From the NCBI GenBank assembly GCA_025201765.1, contig MU623372.1:62001-126000 (forward strand): a stretch of 64,000 nucleotides of DNA. Direction: 5' to 3'. The notes below the pieces were generated by a model. That model searched no databases and was not told the DNA's origin. It saw only the letters and a list, made by a program, of their open reading frames with translations. Made by a program: the position numbers and the translations under genes. Shown here piece by piece: positions 45,601 to 58,656 of the stretch. The number at the start of each line of letters is the position of its first letter. Within the stretch, counting starts at the first letter, position 1. This stretch comes from Daldinia sp. FL1419 (Eukaryota > Ascomycota > Sordariomycetes > Xylariales > Hypoxylaceae).

Positions 45601-45785
45601 CGGGCGGTGGACCGCTCGAGCTACAATATCTGAATATGCTAAGCGCTCATACGAGCTATTGGGTCAATCACGATCTTATTCGCATGCTATGCATGGAGAT
45701 TGGAAGGAATCCCGGGAAGGCGAATACGCTACCTGCGATGAGGGCCGTAAAGGCCACAAAACGAGTCATTCCTTCGGCTGTCTGA
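42679..45785 (+). CDS. DDHD-domain phospholipase (PA-PLA1 type)
   Basis: Two exons: 42679-43868 and 43919-45785. The 50-bp intron has donor GTATTT and tandem acceptors CAG/TAG. Product 1018 aa. These enzymes hydrolyse an acyl chain from phosphatidic acid or cardiolipin-type lipids (yeast Ddl1, animal DDHD1/2). The N-terminal region holds AQYFYASSVPIDEPL and NAIEKAWLSL, then a long Ser/Pro-rich linker. WSPVNDIATVLRATWFYRDDMRPVD spans the intron. The lipase part has LVLVVHGIGQ (oxyanion-type loop) and the nucleophile elbow GHSLGS with Ser756. A C-terminal DDHD region follows, with NLFLLGSPVAFFLLLERG, FGCIAVDNIYNIMAREDAVAYLLNG and SYWVNHDLI. Two Met codons (42679, 42682) could start translation. 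Confidence 0.93.
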
Positions 45786-48700
45786 ATAGAATATTTACGT
45801 CCCATTTACGAGTTACATTTGTATTTACGGCCTGGCGTTGTGGTGTACATTTTGTGGTTAGACACCGAATGATGATAGAAACGGGGGCAGATGTCGGATA
45901 CCCTACCCAATTTGCACGAAAGTCATAGTTGTAATACATAGTGTAGCAATCAGTATTTTATTGTATATGGAAGCATCTTATCCCTTACGCTGTTGTTATG
46001 GGAGTACACTGTTTGCTGTGGTTGATACTTATCCAGGCGCTTCTAAGAGGCTGCGGAACAGATACAGGCAATCTTGAAGCTTTTTAGCTGTTCTTTAAAG
46101 AGAAACAATATACTACAACATTTACAGCACGCCTTCAACTACCGATATTACATACCAGAAGAGGGGTTCAATACGAGCCGGCCTTTCAAATCTCGGCAGA
46201 GTTCGTAACGTGTCATTATATCAACTGTACCAACAATAGCACTATACGGCGACAGCACAAAGAGCTACTACCAACTAAAGCGCCTCGGCACCTCTTATGA
46301 TATTACACTGGCAACATCTCGAGCTTACGCCTTGCAGTCACAGACAGATCAAGCTTATCCATCTTCTCACCATCTTTACCCTTATTAGTTAAGTTTTCGC
46401 GGTGACACGAAATCCAGGAGCTCAGCTTACACATGGAGTTTAGACGTTCTTGACAGTCCGGCATTAACAGGAGGCCGCACACTGACGCCATACGTGATAG
46501 ATTATTTCCTCAACGAGGCAGCACGACGTGTTTCTTCATGGTTTAGATGACTCCCGAGCGGAATTACTCTTTCCGTCTAGACGGCTGACACAATTCCTAA
46601 TTACCTGGTAGGTTAGGTAGTTGCTTTTTGACTCACGTCGATCGCTGCGAGGCTCCTTGCTCGTAACGGAATGGTCGGAGAAGCTGTATCAGAACGCGTG
46701 GGGGTTGATCTACATGCTGCTTAAGTGAGGCTATCGCTTGAGGCGTTGCGGTACTTTAGGCATCTAGATTCTGTTCTGCAGTGGTGCCGATGTGCTTGAG
46801 CTATTGCCCCTTTTGGTGGCGTGCTCTAGGCTCCTATGGCTACTGACGTTGTTGACATAGCCTCCTTGTTCTCAGGGGTTCATCTATCATATTTTGTGCG
46901 ACATCAGGTTTCGTTAGGACTATGTGTTGTGTCGTATATCTACCTAGCTATCTGGATTTACCTTAAGGGCGTTGTACTCGAGTTTTGGCAAGTTACTTTG
47001 TCAATTCAGAGCCGAGCCTAGTCGAGGGAAGCTCTAGGCCATTGGAATACATGGCGAAGAGCAACACGGGTTGAAGATTCTGTTGGGATTCGCTCGAAAC
47101 CCGATGATCACTTCTCTCATACGGGAAGTGAAGTGAAGTGACGACTCGCGATTCAATGGTCTCGAGACACCATCAGCAAATTCGGCCGACATAAATCCCC
47201 TTAGTATCCCCCGAGATCTGTTTGTATTTGGGTATGAAGGAATGGATGCACAAAACCGACCACATCGTTGGATCGGGTCCGTCGGGATGGATCATTTATC
47301 GACCAAGGCTTAGGCATTGTCCCGAGACGGCAAGTTATCTCGTTTGAATCTCAGGCCGTGCCACCGGAAATCGCATTTCGTTACCCTGCGTGCCGTCCTC
47401 GATCGAGATTATGTAGATAGATGTCCTCTTTGGGGGAAAAGAAATATTGATCTCTCCTCGATATTCCGAACGTATATTATTCACAAACCCACGCTCACCG
47501 AGCTTTCGGAAAATACGAGAGAATGCATAGTCCTACCTAACATCCACCACCCAAGTCTGTGCTACCCATCGGCGTTATACGTGCCACTACGTACGCTGTG
47601 TAGCTATCCAGAAGTAACCTGCCGTATTAACGCACACTGATGCCAATGGACGGGATCTATTCGCCCCCATTGTGATCTAGCAGCGCCTAATTAGCAAACC
47701 GCGAAATAGGGCTGACCGTGCCACAAGCCCGCGATGTTTTGTTAAAGCCCCAGTCCGATTACCAACCAACAACACCCCCGTGGGCATCGTTTGTTGGCCA
47801 GACGAACTAATTAAACGTGCCCGAGGTCTGGATCCCGTCGCAGAAAAGGCAGACTCGATAGATAGATAGACGTATTGCATTCCGGAGGATCAGACAGCGT
47901 GGAAATATGTAACGTATATGCCAACAGGACGAGTATTCATGCGCGTCGTTATGAAGCAGCTCTGGATAAGTTGGGTTTTGCTGTAGTACGTAGAAAGGGC
48001 ATCCCCCATCCACCATCCCGCGCTGCCGCGCTCCCGTACTACAGGTCGCGTAACCGATGCAAGGTCCTAGGAATGTATTCCCACCCGCGTGTCCAACCGC
48101 ATAACTCGTAAGAGATCTACGCCTACCGTGTCTCGGCTGCTGTGTCAGGAGACACCAACGCCTGCGGGAGCAGAGAAAGAAGATGGCTGCTTGCTGTTTG
48201 GCAGATGGGTTGCTTCGCCACTCTCTCAGCCTTAAGGAATCTGATCCTTCAACACTTTCACTTTCTACGTATGCATAGCACAGGCAGATGGACACGGCAG
48301 ATGCTATCTCAACGTTCGCCGACCAGATAATCAACTTGAAGATCTCGAGATTAGCTTACGGAGACTGGGTAATTGGCATGTCAATGCGATATCGCGTCTA
48401 GGTGGTATATCTGCTGCATACGTAGTCTAGTCTCGACGAGTACCGTACCACCCCATCCCATCCCAAGTCCGATCCACGAGCAGATCGAATCCGGCTCACT
48501 ACCCTCGGGCTCCTACCAGCCAAACGAATTGCTTGTCGTAACTCCGTTTGGCGAGGAGCCATAATCATCCCATGGGGCTAGAACTTCCCTTCCCTTCCCT
48601 ACCTCTTTTCCTTGTCTATCTGACCTACCTAGCCCTGCCTATCTACCTTAAGCACCCGGGCCAGGCATAGCATGATTCGTCCATCCACGCTCACTTAGCC

Positions 48701-49985
48701 CCATGGCCTCGAAATTGACAGCCGTCCCCAACCCTCGGATAGAAAAACCACAGCTTAACTCGACTTTGATAGCCAGGGCGTGTACATGTATACATACATA
48801 GGAACGCCACTGTGGGTATTCCCATCCCAAGGCCTGGGGGATCCATCGACCGATAACAATTGCCGAAAGGCGTCTTCCATGGCCCGCTCACGCTTTTTAA
48901 CGTACGTACCAGTCTCTGGAGCCTGGGTTTGCGCATTGTCCTCTTCCCTCAGATGTTAGAAGCCAAGACTTGCGATCCGAAGAGCGAGTTGGTGGTACAC
49001 GCAGCACCCGTGTACTGTCTGGGGCGGTGAAAGTGAATGAATGTTAGGTATGTATTGTACATACCTCTACGCATGTAGGCCGAGTAGGGAGAAGCAAGAA
49101 GAGTGGATAGCCTACTATGTATGGTGCTTCCATCGTAACCGGGCTTTGGCGCGATTAAATTACCTTTCCCTGCGATCATCTCTCGCTTCTCCCCCATCTC
49201 TTGCGCGGTTACAATACGCGCCTCTCGCTACCCCATCCGACAAGACAAATTCCCACCTACCTACTTACACGGAGAACACAGTCCGTCCGTTAATTTTCCA
49301 TTTGTACATAGAACTTAAGTGCTGACGACTCCGATCGTCAACAAGGATAGCGGCGGAAGGCCACTCGACCCAGAGATGACAAGCTTTGGTGTAGAACGGG
49401 GGAGGCTGTAAAGTTTTCGCTTTGCCGCTGACGGACGTCGGCCGCCCGGGTATTTTCGCTCAGTTATGTCTACATAAATTCCGAAGGTGTTAGTTAAGCA
49501 ACGGCATCTCACCTAGGAAGACGTGACGAATGCTTCGGCAAGATGATTCGTTATGGATCCCAAGATTCCAAATACGCGGACTAGGGTAGAGTGACCCTGA
49601 GACGAACTCATGATTCTCTCCCCATCCCCATGTTCTGTTTTTACTTTCCTTTTTTTGTTTTCTCAATTTTGATATCGCGTTTGTCATTCCTTTCTCCTGA
49701 CTTTCTTTACCCCTCTTAGTCATTAGTCTCCCCCCTCGATGTCCACTTACTCGTATCGTGAGTGGACGGCGTCCTATGGTTCTGATTATCATCACCATGG
49801 ATTTAAGATTGCCAAGAGAATAAACCGGGGCCGCAATGACTGAGGATGTCTCGCGACGAGTTGCATCTTTCTGCAACCCTGGGCCGGGGTAGTCCTGTGT
49901 GGTCTTGTCTACATATGTGGTTCTTGTCTATCGCGGTGAAGTTGCACTGGAGATTTCCGTATGTATCGTACCTACATTCAACATC

Positions 49986-50009
49986 CACACACACACACAC
50001 ACACACACA
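49986..50009. repeat. CA dinucleotide microsatellite
   Basis: Twelve uninterrupted CA units. On the minus strand they give a chance (CV)n peptide. Confidence 0.92.
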
Positions 50010-53000
50010 TCCACAGTTACCGCAACCATACGGCCCCCCCTTGCATCCACGAGCTGAAAAGCAGGGGGATACACCATCAGAGAGGAAGGAGGACGATGAG
50101 CTTATTGACCTAGGGTCAACAGGGCCGGTCATCCATCTGTAGCCGGAGGAAAGCGTGCGTCGGCCAACTAAACCTTGTAGGCAAGGCTGGTTATTCATTG
50201 CTACGTTATTTGCTTGTCTTGGACGAAGGATTTTGCTTGATGTCCCCTTAGAAAGCTTGCGATTTCCGGCCTCGCAATGCGACCTGATCCTTCGCGCACT
50301 TCTCAGCTGCCGCATCTGACGCGGAAGAATTGTTCTAGAAGGTAACCCAATATGAAGCACTTAATGGACCAGCTGAGGAGAAATGTAACGGTGGAAGTTG
50401 CCTTCAATTTCGCTTTCCTTTGCTCACCTATATGCATTACGTATTAATGCGAGAGAGGGCTTGGTAAGTCACATCAGATCGCTTAGCGCCAGACTTCTTG
50501 GATTAGGATATGTGAGGATGTGGTTGGATAGGTGCATCGATGTTTTATTATTCGAGCGAACGAGTCTTCTGGAGGCAAATATCTGAGTTCCATCGTAATG
50601 GTTACGAAGATGAAGGATTTTACCCACTAACATGGGCTGGCTAGGAGGTAGGTAGTCAAAGTCGAAGTTGCGCATGACGGCTCGAGCACCAGATACGTAG
50701 GTACGTTTTCGTACAAGCTTCTTAAGACGGCTAGACGGGTAAGAGCGGAACGATACCGTTTAATAAGCTCCGCATGTGATTCTATCGTCGCCCCTTGCAA
50801 GATATTAGGCAGGAGGTAAGTAGCAACGTCTTCAGTATCAGACCTACATACGTCATGCTTTTCGTGCTTCTAACTTCCCATGGGCACAAATGTTACAAGA
50901 CGGATACCGACATCGACGTGCGCATGTATCCAGCTGAATCGGGAATTGGGGGCAGAAGGGCTTTCTGACGAAATCTAAGGCTATCTGTACTTGCCATGTA
51001 AGGCAAAGCCGAGCGAGGCAGGGCTCACGATCCTTTAGCTTAGTTCCTTACCTACATAGAGTGCATCTATGCGATCTAAAGCAAGTAATCAATATCAGGA
51101 ATGGAATCTGGGTTTCTGTTTGGCCTTCGAACGTCTTGAACGTGGCGTGATCTATGCTAATTGCCACGCAACGTGGTTGCATTGCATCGCAGTGTCAGAC
51201 TATAGCTTGTGAAATCCCGTAGTGTCGGGTCCGGAAGCTGTCCTGATATAATCGAGTTCTGCATCACGAGGACCTCCTGAGTGAGAGTCGCTGCGTCTGG
51301 GGGATAGTGCTCCTTGTGCATGTGAGGTAGATGGAGTTTGAGTAATTCGGAGGGGCCCCCAATTCGGTGCATGATTAATCTGACATAGGCTCATGTGAGC
51401 CTCCAGCTCTCTTCATCTAGAGGACAACAGCGCTTCGTTGGAGCGAGTGGTGGGTCGCATTTGGCCTTAGTATCATATGAATAATACAACCACGGTATCA
51501 GGATTTTGTAGGCTACAGGCTACTATTATCGTCTTAAGCGATGAGATAGCTCTCATATCGGCGATAGCCTTCTACCTTAGGTAATAGGCAGGTAGGCTGT
51601 CGATCGTGCAGATTAGATAGGGTAGATGCAGTTCGGTCACAAAGGAAGAATGTTACAGGGCGAGTTAATATTGCGACCTACATAAAGTTGAAAATCAACT
51701 CTCACATCGCGGGGACAGAGCCCCATGGTGAATAGATGAATCTCGGTAGAGATGTAGTCGTCATCGGCGTCAGGGGGCTCGGATCTACACACGACAAGGA
51801 ATGCCGATACATGCTGCTTGCTTATTCGATGCTGGAACGTTGGTACCGTGGTTTAGCTGGGCTAGAACCAGTAAAGTCGCTCTTTGGCTTAGATTGGCTC
51901 CCAATTTACCAACGGTGTATGCACTACGACAGAGGCCGTAGAAAGTAGCTCATAGTAAAAAATGAGTGCCGGATTTTCAGCATCGCGATACTTTATCTCG
52001 TCGCTTTAGTTGGTCGCCTTACCTGCCTAACTTAACGTAAGCATGAAGACATGTCGTTACAATAGCAACCTCGGGGCTGTTTCAGATAATTGAAACCTGA
52101 GAAGTTATCGAGAGTTGCATATAACGTGCATAGCACCGGTAAACTCCAACCAACGGGGGAAATTTCAGTGCTTCTGCTAGGTACACCGCAAGAACGACAG
52201 AGTCGCATAGGTATGGGTACGCAACGGCGGGCTGCAGGTGGTGATCCCCACGTCAAACAGGGGACCTGAATGGCCGTTGGGTGCTGCAGGTTCAGCAAAC
52301 GTCTTGGAGAGGGGGCCAGGGGCGGCGCTTAATACCAGCAAGACCCGAAAGTCATAGGTTGACCGCCACTCCTTTTCCAGACTGTCGGTTGCTAGTTAAT
52401 ATCGTTAATATCGAGTAGGCAGAGAGGTGTGTGTGCCACGAGTAGCATCGCGCATATGTATGGGGTAAGAACTTGCGAGCTGATCGGGTGAAGAATTAAA
52501 AAAAGAGTTGAAGTAGATCTTGTTAAAGAATATCGATTTAGATATGGTGACAGTCAGATAAATTAACGGTGGTGCTGATGACGAGATGTAACTGGCTAAT
52601 GGAATAAAAAAAGAGAAAACCAGGAATACAGGCCTCTCTCGAGTAGACCTGGGGTGCGTACACACAGTAAAAAAAATAGAAAAAAAAAATTTAAAATTTG
52701 TACTGATAACTAGAATAAAATGTAAGCACTTGGCTGCGCGTAATGCTAAGGCTTACCGTTCTACACAGAACCATAAAGGACCTAGGGAACCATAGAACCA
52801 CAAGAACAGGCGACAATTCAGGCTATCGTAAGGCTGAAGGGGCCCCCTCTTCTTGGGAGGGGGTTACTTGGACTTGGGGTTTGAACCCGTCAGCACTCTC
52901 TCGCTCCCAAATCAACCCGATCTGGCCAGAGATTTCCTCGTGTCAAATGCGCCGACATTCGACCGACGAGGCTTCTAGAAAGTAAGCACCTTCTTTTCGG

Positions 53001-54552
53001 CCTTACAGTTCCCGCGCCACGGTGGTCGGCTCGTGGCAGGCCAGAAGATTAGGTACCGGACTAGTTAATTTCTGAATGGTCCGGCTTCCGTACGAGAGAC
53101 TATTTTGTTTTGTTTACTTATTGGATCCCGAGCCTGTGATACCTTATATCCTTATCATGGAACCCATATGATACTGAATTGGGATGTTCCTGCATCGTAA
53201 GGCTCCTCCTGTGGAACTGTAAAAGTTACAAGGTAGCGATGGATTCATGCTAGACATTAATTAGTAGATACCTAGACCTAGTAGGTATGTATATAATTGC
53301 TGTAGTCCCTCCCGTAAGCTATATTACTGCATGTATATAGGTATATATATACTATAGTCGAGCGATTGAGCTTCGGCATTGAGTAAAGTCACGTATTCTC
53401 TAACCGTATCCTTCTATTAGGTACGTGAGGTATTCGTGTAAATCTTTGTCAAACACGGCGCGCTTATCGTTGGTTTCGTGAGGCTTGCCTTGTGTAAATT
53501 ACCTCGAGCCGTGGTGCGTTGCGTGCATGAAGATTAGGCAGTCGTGATACTCGAAGCGTCAGCTCGCCCGTGGTATCGTGTTACCAAGAGACTTCCTCTT
53601 CTTGCATCCTTTTCCCGGCCTTGTTGTTTTTATTAGTACTGCGGATACTGCGTATAGAACACGGAATGTGAAATGCGGAATGCGGAATGCAGAATTCCTT
53701 TATGTGTGACATGCCTAATGGATCGTAGCTTCTTCTTTTTTTTTTCTTGTCGTCCCTTCCCCATTGTTTCTTGTAATTTACGGAAAACCATTGGCACAGT
53801 GTGCAAGCCTTTTAAGGTTTATCCAATCATAATTGTCCCCGCGCATGTTAGCATTGTGGACCTCGACACCAATATGGCCCCATGTGAAAATTACCGCTAC
53901 GTCACATGGGGTATAGCGGGATATAAACATTGCTATACTTGGAAATAAAGTCTTGAAAACGGTGGTTACTCTAAGCACATTCTATACCCAATTGGTAGCC
54001 AATCCACGAGGATGGTTCTATACAGGAATATTTTAACATACACATGTCAAACTCTCTCTTATCTTCGCAATAGGGGATTCTTGTTTCAGGTCAACCCTAC
54101 GTGAAATTTTTTTTATATACGACTCGTACGTGCTGATTACATCTTCTAGTCTCAGTTCGCAGGATGACAAGATATCTCGTTAGTTCCAGCAAAAGATATA
54201 AAAATAAATATTTACGAGTCATGTACTGTCATAGGAATAACTCATCTTGAAACTAGATAACAATCCCTGATCTCTAAGTTGTTTTCTTATTGGTTATAAT
54301 GATTGACCCCCCCTTGCTATTTGAATTACCTACCTGGTCACCTATCTTGCCAATCTAGGTAGCACGTACTTTTTTGAGTAAATTATGTTATATTGTACAA
54401 TGCGCACCCTGACAAATGTTAGGGACTTACGTACAATACCGATACCTTTTTAGTCGGAATCCAATCCAGTCCAACCGTACCACGGATCGCGGCAGCAGCC
54501 ATAGTACATACGGTTCGATGATACCCACTACGCTGGTAGGCTCTGCATACGA

Positions 54553-54576
54553 CCTACCAGCCTACCAGCCTACCAG
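54553..54576. repeat. 8-bp tandem repeat, three copies
   Basis: CCTACCAG is repeated three times exactly. Intergenic. Confidence 0.9.
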
Positions 54577-55728
54577 ATTAACCAGCTAAGTGGGTGCCTA
54601 CATGATGTAAGTCCCTGCATTGGGTGACCATTAATTATGCATCTATAATACTACATAATACAAATCTAACATTGTCTTAGCCTTTTTTATTTTCTTCTTG
54701 TCCAAAAACCAACGAACCGGAGAAACCAGCGGACTAACCGCAGATTAGAAGAATCTTTATGAAAAAGGGGACGCCACAGCGGTAGGGGTAATAGGAATGA
54801 TTGGTTCGATCGGTAATAAATATTAGGCAGGCTAGTATGACTACCATGTAAACATTTTCGGTATTGCTTCAATGGTATACGGCACATGGCATACGGCATA
54901 TCACGTAATAAGAGAGGTAAGTAGGTGACGGTATGGAGGTGACAGTAAGGAGGTAACAGGAATGATGCCTACCGAGATCTTAGCTTAGTGCAACTCCATT
55001 CCGCTACGAATGCACGTCAGGAAGACGGGCTGAGCCTTGTCCGCTTCTCGTTCATGTCGTGTTACCCGATAGGAGGGGGGTTGGCGGTTTGATAGTCAAC
55101 AATTTACGATAATTTTTTGTTGCATTCGTTTAATAATCAAATAGGGTATCGTAAAAATAGATGAGGATTCCGAAAGAATCATCCCAAGTTAGGCTGACGT
55201 AGGCACACACGATGACGGGCTGATGATGTGATGTGATTGCTAGAAGAAGAAGAAAAAATATGAAATTGGTATCTTTGTTGCTTTGTTGGGTTCTAGACAA
55301 CTAAAGCCGTGGACCAAAAAAGTAACCCAAAAAGTTTTCCTCTCCTAGCCTAAGGCAGTATTATGCCTAGAACCGTCCGTCCGTCCTGAACGCCTATAGT
55401 CGCTCCCCAGCTTGATTGAAGCTTTTGGGATGAGCCTCCATGATGCTAGCTAATAAATAATACAAATGATGAAAAGTTGGAAAAGTCAAGCGATGAAAAA
55501 AATAAAAAATAGCCCGCTTCCGAGACAAAAAGTTATGACATGCTCGATATGATAGAGAAAATATCCGTCCCAGGGTCAAAAGTTCTACGACCCGTTTTCC
55601 CGCTTAAGAACCGACTCCAGTGACACCCGGGAATATGCGTATAAGTGAAATGGAGAATAATGTTGAATCGATAGATGAAAATGGCTTCCCCTCGTCCTCG
55701 TCGTAATCGTCATCATGGTCGAGTTTTA

Positions 55729-57036
55729 TCATCTCTTCGTAAAAGGCATAGGTGCCAGGAGGCTACCGTTGCCGGCTTGTGACATAGTCATCGGTGGTAA
55801 TTGAGTGGCGGGTGCAAGTAAGTGCCCGGGAGTGCTACCGAGCGTTCTCGTTGGCGCCGGATAAGCATCGTAACCATCGGCGCGCAAGTCCAAAGTACCC
55901 AGATCGAAGCGTTTGGAACAACCGTCTTCCATGTGCCTTGATATATTGTTAGCCCTGAGGTTCCCGCATTTATGTAGACGAGGAAATGATATATGGACTT
56001 ACCTTCGAAGGGTATCTTTTCGCGCAAACATGCGACCACAGTAATCACATCTGTGGTTCTTTTCTTTCATATGAACACTTTGGTTGTGCCTCTGTAGATC
56101 CGTCTTCCGCACGAACTTCTTGTTGCAATCCGGAACTGTGCAAGGGAATGGATATTCCCTCTTCTCGTCGTGGGTTTCCATATGCGCTTTAAAGTTGTAG
56201 CTCCTGCTAAATAGCTTGCCGCACCCTTTAACCTCGCATTGAAAATTGGCCTCCTCCTTCGTCGTTAATTTTCGAGGTTGCCTCCTCGCCGCCCTCGGCA
56301 CACGTAGCTGTCGCCTATCGTGAGAGAAAGCTGCACCGACTCCGCTAGGCCCAGCGTAGTATTGGTCTGACTCGAGAGGCGGATAGTCAGACCTGGGCCA
56401 CGTCCCTGAAGGGACATCCGATAGATAACCAGAGCTACCGGCGGTCGAGCCGTAGCTGTTATGCTCTAGAGGTAAGGAATGAGCGGATCGAGGAGACGGG
56501 TACTGTGTTAGTTCGGCTCCAGAATAATCGGCGGCGGCGGTGGCACTCTCCATCTTGATCCGCGGTATTGGCGAAACACTATGGGAATAACTGAAAGCGT
56601 GCCTCGAGGATGGGTCTGGCGATCGAGTAGCTGCTGAAGACATTGGAGGAGTACCACTACTCGAGAGCACATGTACTTGAGCAGGGTGAGATGGGTATAA
56701 CTCGTGGCTATACGATGCATGCATATGGTTAGGCTCGTAGTGAGCAAAGGTATCGTATTCCGCCGACGACATGTTCGGCGCCGCTGACGTTGAGCTAGGG
56801 TGCATCACGGGAGTCCCACTCCAGCCGGCCGAGGTCATAGCATCCAGAGGCGGGAGCGAGTGTTCGGAACCCATATTGGAAGACATGGTTGCGCAAGGTT
56901 GCTCAAACATGGAAGCGATCTTGTAGATTGGGTCAACAAAATCCGGCGAGGGATAGTCCAGAGTAGGGCTGTCGGAGCAATTTGTACTTGGAGGTGATGC
57001 CGGTGATCTAGTCAAGGATGGAGGTGATAGATCCAT
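55729..57036 (-). CDS. CON7: C2H2 zinc-finger transcription factor, Con7-like
   Basis: Two exons: 57036-56003 and 55936-55729. The 66-bp intron has donor GTAAGT and acceptor ATCAAG. Product 413 aa from the first ATG. The frame stays open for 40 codons further upstream without an ATG, and a CACAG acceptor-like site lies near 57160, so a further 5' exon is possible. Three C2H2 fingers near the C-terminus: CEVKGCGKLFSRSYNFKAHMETH, CTVPDCNKKFVRKTDLQRHNQSVH and CDYCGRMFARKDTLRRHMEDGC. The last is rebuilt over the intron and ends with a Cys. Basic residues (RVPRAARRQPRKLT) precede them; the N-terminus is Ser/Pro/Tyr-rich. From memory this matches Con7 of Magnaporthe and Fusarium, a regulator of morphogenesis and infection-related genes. 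Other paralogues with this finger set are possible. Confidence 0.82.
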
Positions 57037-58452
57037 CAGGGCTGTATCAAACGCGAGATGCGTTCCAATAGACGGTAAGGTCGGTTGTATAAAAAAGCTG
57101 AAGGGGGGACCTGGTTGTTGTGCAACAAAGCGTGCCCGGTGAGAAGAAGACAACACAACTGTGACTTAAGGACTTATGGGAAGCTGGGAAAGCTATGGGA
57201 GTGTCCTCTTCTTCCAACTACGTGTATGCCGGACTCTAATTTGAGGCTTGATTAAGTGATCAAGGTATCAAGGCGTGCCAATACATAAAAAGGCTATGGA
57301 GACAGTCCGTGGGATGTAAGCATAGTTATACAGAAAGCAGTCTGGTCCCTTGTAAGTACAAGTAGTTAGACCAGGAGCCTCGGCGCACACCCCTACTATG
57401 TACGTCCATGTACGTATCGTACCAACCTGCGTTGGCGTAACAATGGGAATCTCCAGAGCGAGAAGAAGTACTGTAGGAGTGAAACTGTACTCCATATGCC
57501 TGCATCAGGATAAACATAGCCAGGCAGACAAGACTTCCCAGGAACGAACAACAAGCGCCATATGTGAGGCAGACTCCCGGAAAATTAATGTACAATACAT
57601 GGAGCCGGGGGTGGGAGTGCCCACGGTCCTCGTAAGGCAGACCCATTTTTACTGGTCTGGTCGTCCTGTCATATCGGGTAAGAGTGGTAGTATATCAAAA
57701 TTGAGGAGGATACAAGGGAACCACAAGGGTGTGTGCGTGAGTGTATGGTGCCAAATGAGATGTTCGCGCGGCAGTCTCAAGCATGTGTGGGTGCGATGGT
57801 TAGGGGGGGGGCCAAAGATGGATAGACACCATGGAATATACACAGCAAGATTAGTACATAACGTCAGACTATGCGTGGGTACATTTTTAACGTAGCATAG
57901 CTTAGCTGCTTAGCTGCTACCAGGGAGTTACTATAGTAGTACACGAAGAAGAAGGATTTCCATACTTAGAAAAAAAGGTACTACTACATTACATACGCAC
58001 TATTGTGAGGTAGCCTGTAGACTGGAGAACATGATTAGACTAGGAATAAGACGAAAAAAAAACCGAGAAGAAATGGATGAGTGACTAATATCACCACCGT
58101 ACGACCTCGGCGGTTGGAGCCGGGGGCGGGGGGATGAATCGAGCCAGGACCGAAAATCGAAAAATATTCGAGCCAACTTGCTCGAGCTACTAGTTAACTA
58201 ACATGTATATCTTTACTAACCTGCTTTTATTAATTATGTGAGCAACGAGCATGTATGTAGGTATGTAGGCGAATAGGCTACTTTCCAGTCTATCCAGCCT
58301 ATTACTTACTTATCCAACATACCTACATAGCACATATCTCTCTTTATTTTTATTATTATTATTTTCCTTCGACGAAAAAACACCCCCGGCTCATCATGAC
58401 CATAACATGTAGGGCACCAGACTTTTTTCGGGGTAGCGTTATGTATTATGTA

Positions 58453-58466
58453 CCTGCGCGCGCAGG
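58453..58466. other. 14-bp perfect GC palindrome
   Basis: CCTGCGCGCGCAGG equals its own reverse complement and stands in otherwise AT-rich DNA. It could be a symmetric protein-binding site or chance. Confidence 0.7.
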
Positions 58467-58626
58467 GTATTGTACACGTGTAGGTAGATGGCAAGCAAGC
58501 GAACAAATAGGTACAATACATACATACACATACGCATTGCGTTAGGGGACCTGAGAGATCCAATCCGGCTTCTCGAAGGTCAGAATCCTTCAGGTGCTGC
58601 AGAATTGGTACCCTTATAGCAGCCCC

Positions 58627-58656
58627 CCCTGTCTCCCTGTCTCCCTGTCTCCCTGT
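58627..58656. repeat. 8-bp tandem repeat, almost four copies
   Basis: CCCTGTCT is repeated 3.75 times without mismatch. Intergenic. Confidence 0.92.

Larger units (their letters stand above)
45786..55728. other. 9.9 kb region without a supportable gene
   Basis: Between the DDHD gene (+) and the CON7-like gene (-). All frames are below about 190 codons and none carries a recognisable domain. The longest (49803-50360, minus) is built over a CA repeat. Short repeats occur at 47125-47140, 49986-50009 and 54553-54576, and TAGGTA words near 46609, 50645, 53270 and 54330. AT-rich tracts lie at about 52500-52720 and 54100-54420. It could hold regulatory DNA, non-coding RNAs or decayed elements. Confidence 0.45.

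Noticed and set aside
49803..50360. 185-codon minus-strand frame
   Set aside because: Contains a (CV)n run from the CA microsatellite and otherwise looks random.
52850..52925. Possible tRNA, because of GGTTTGAACCC resembling a B box
   Set aside because: No matching acceptor stem, A box or anticodon arm could be folded around it; only a 3-bp GGG/CCC hairpin is visible.
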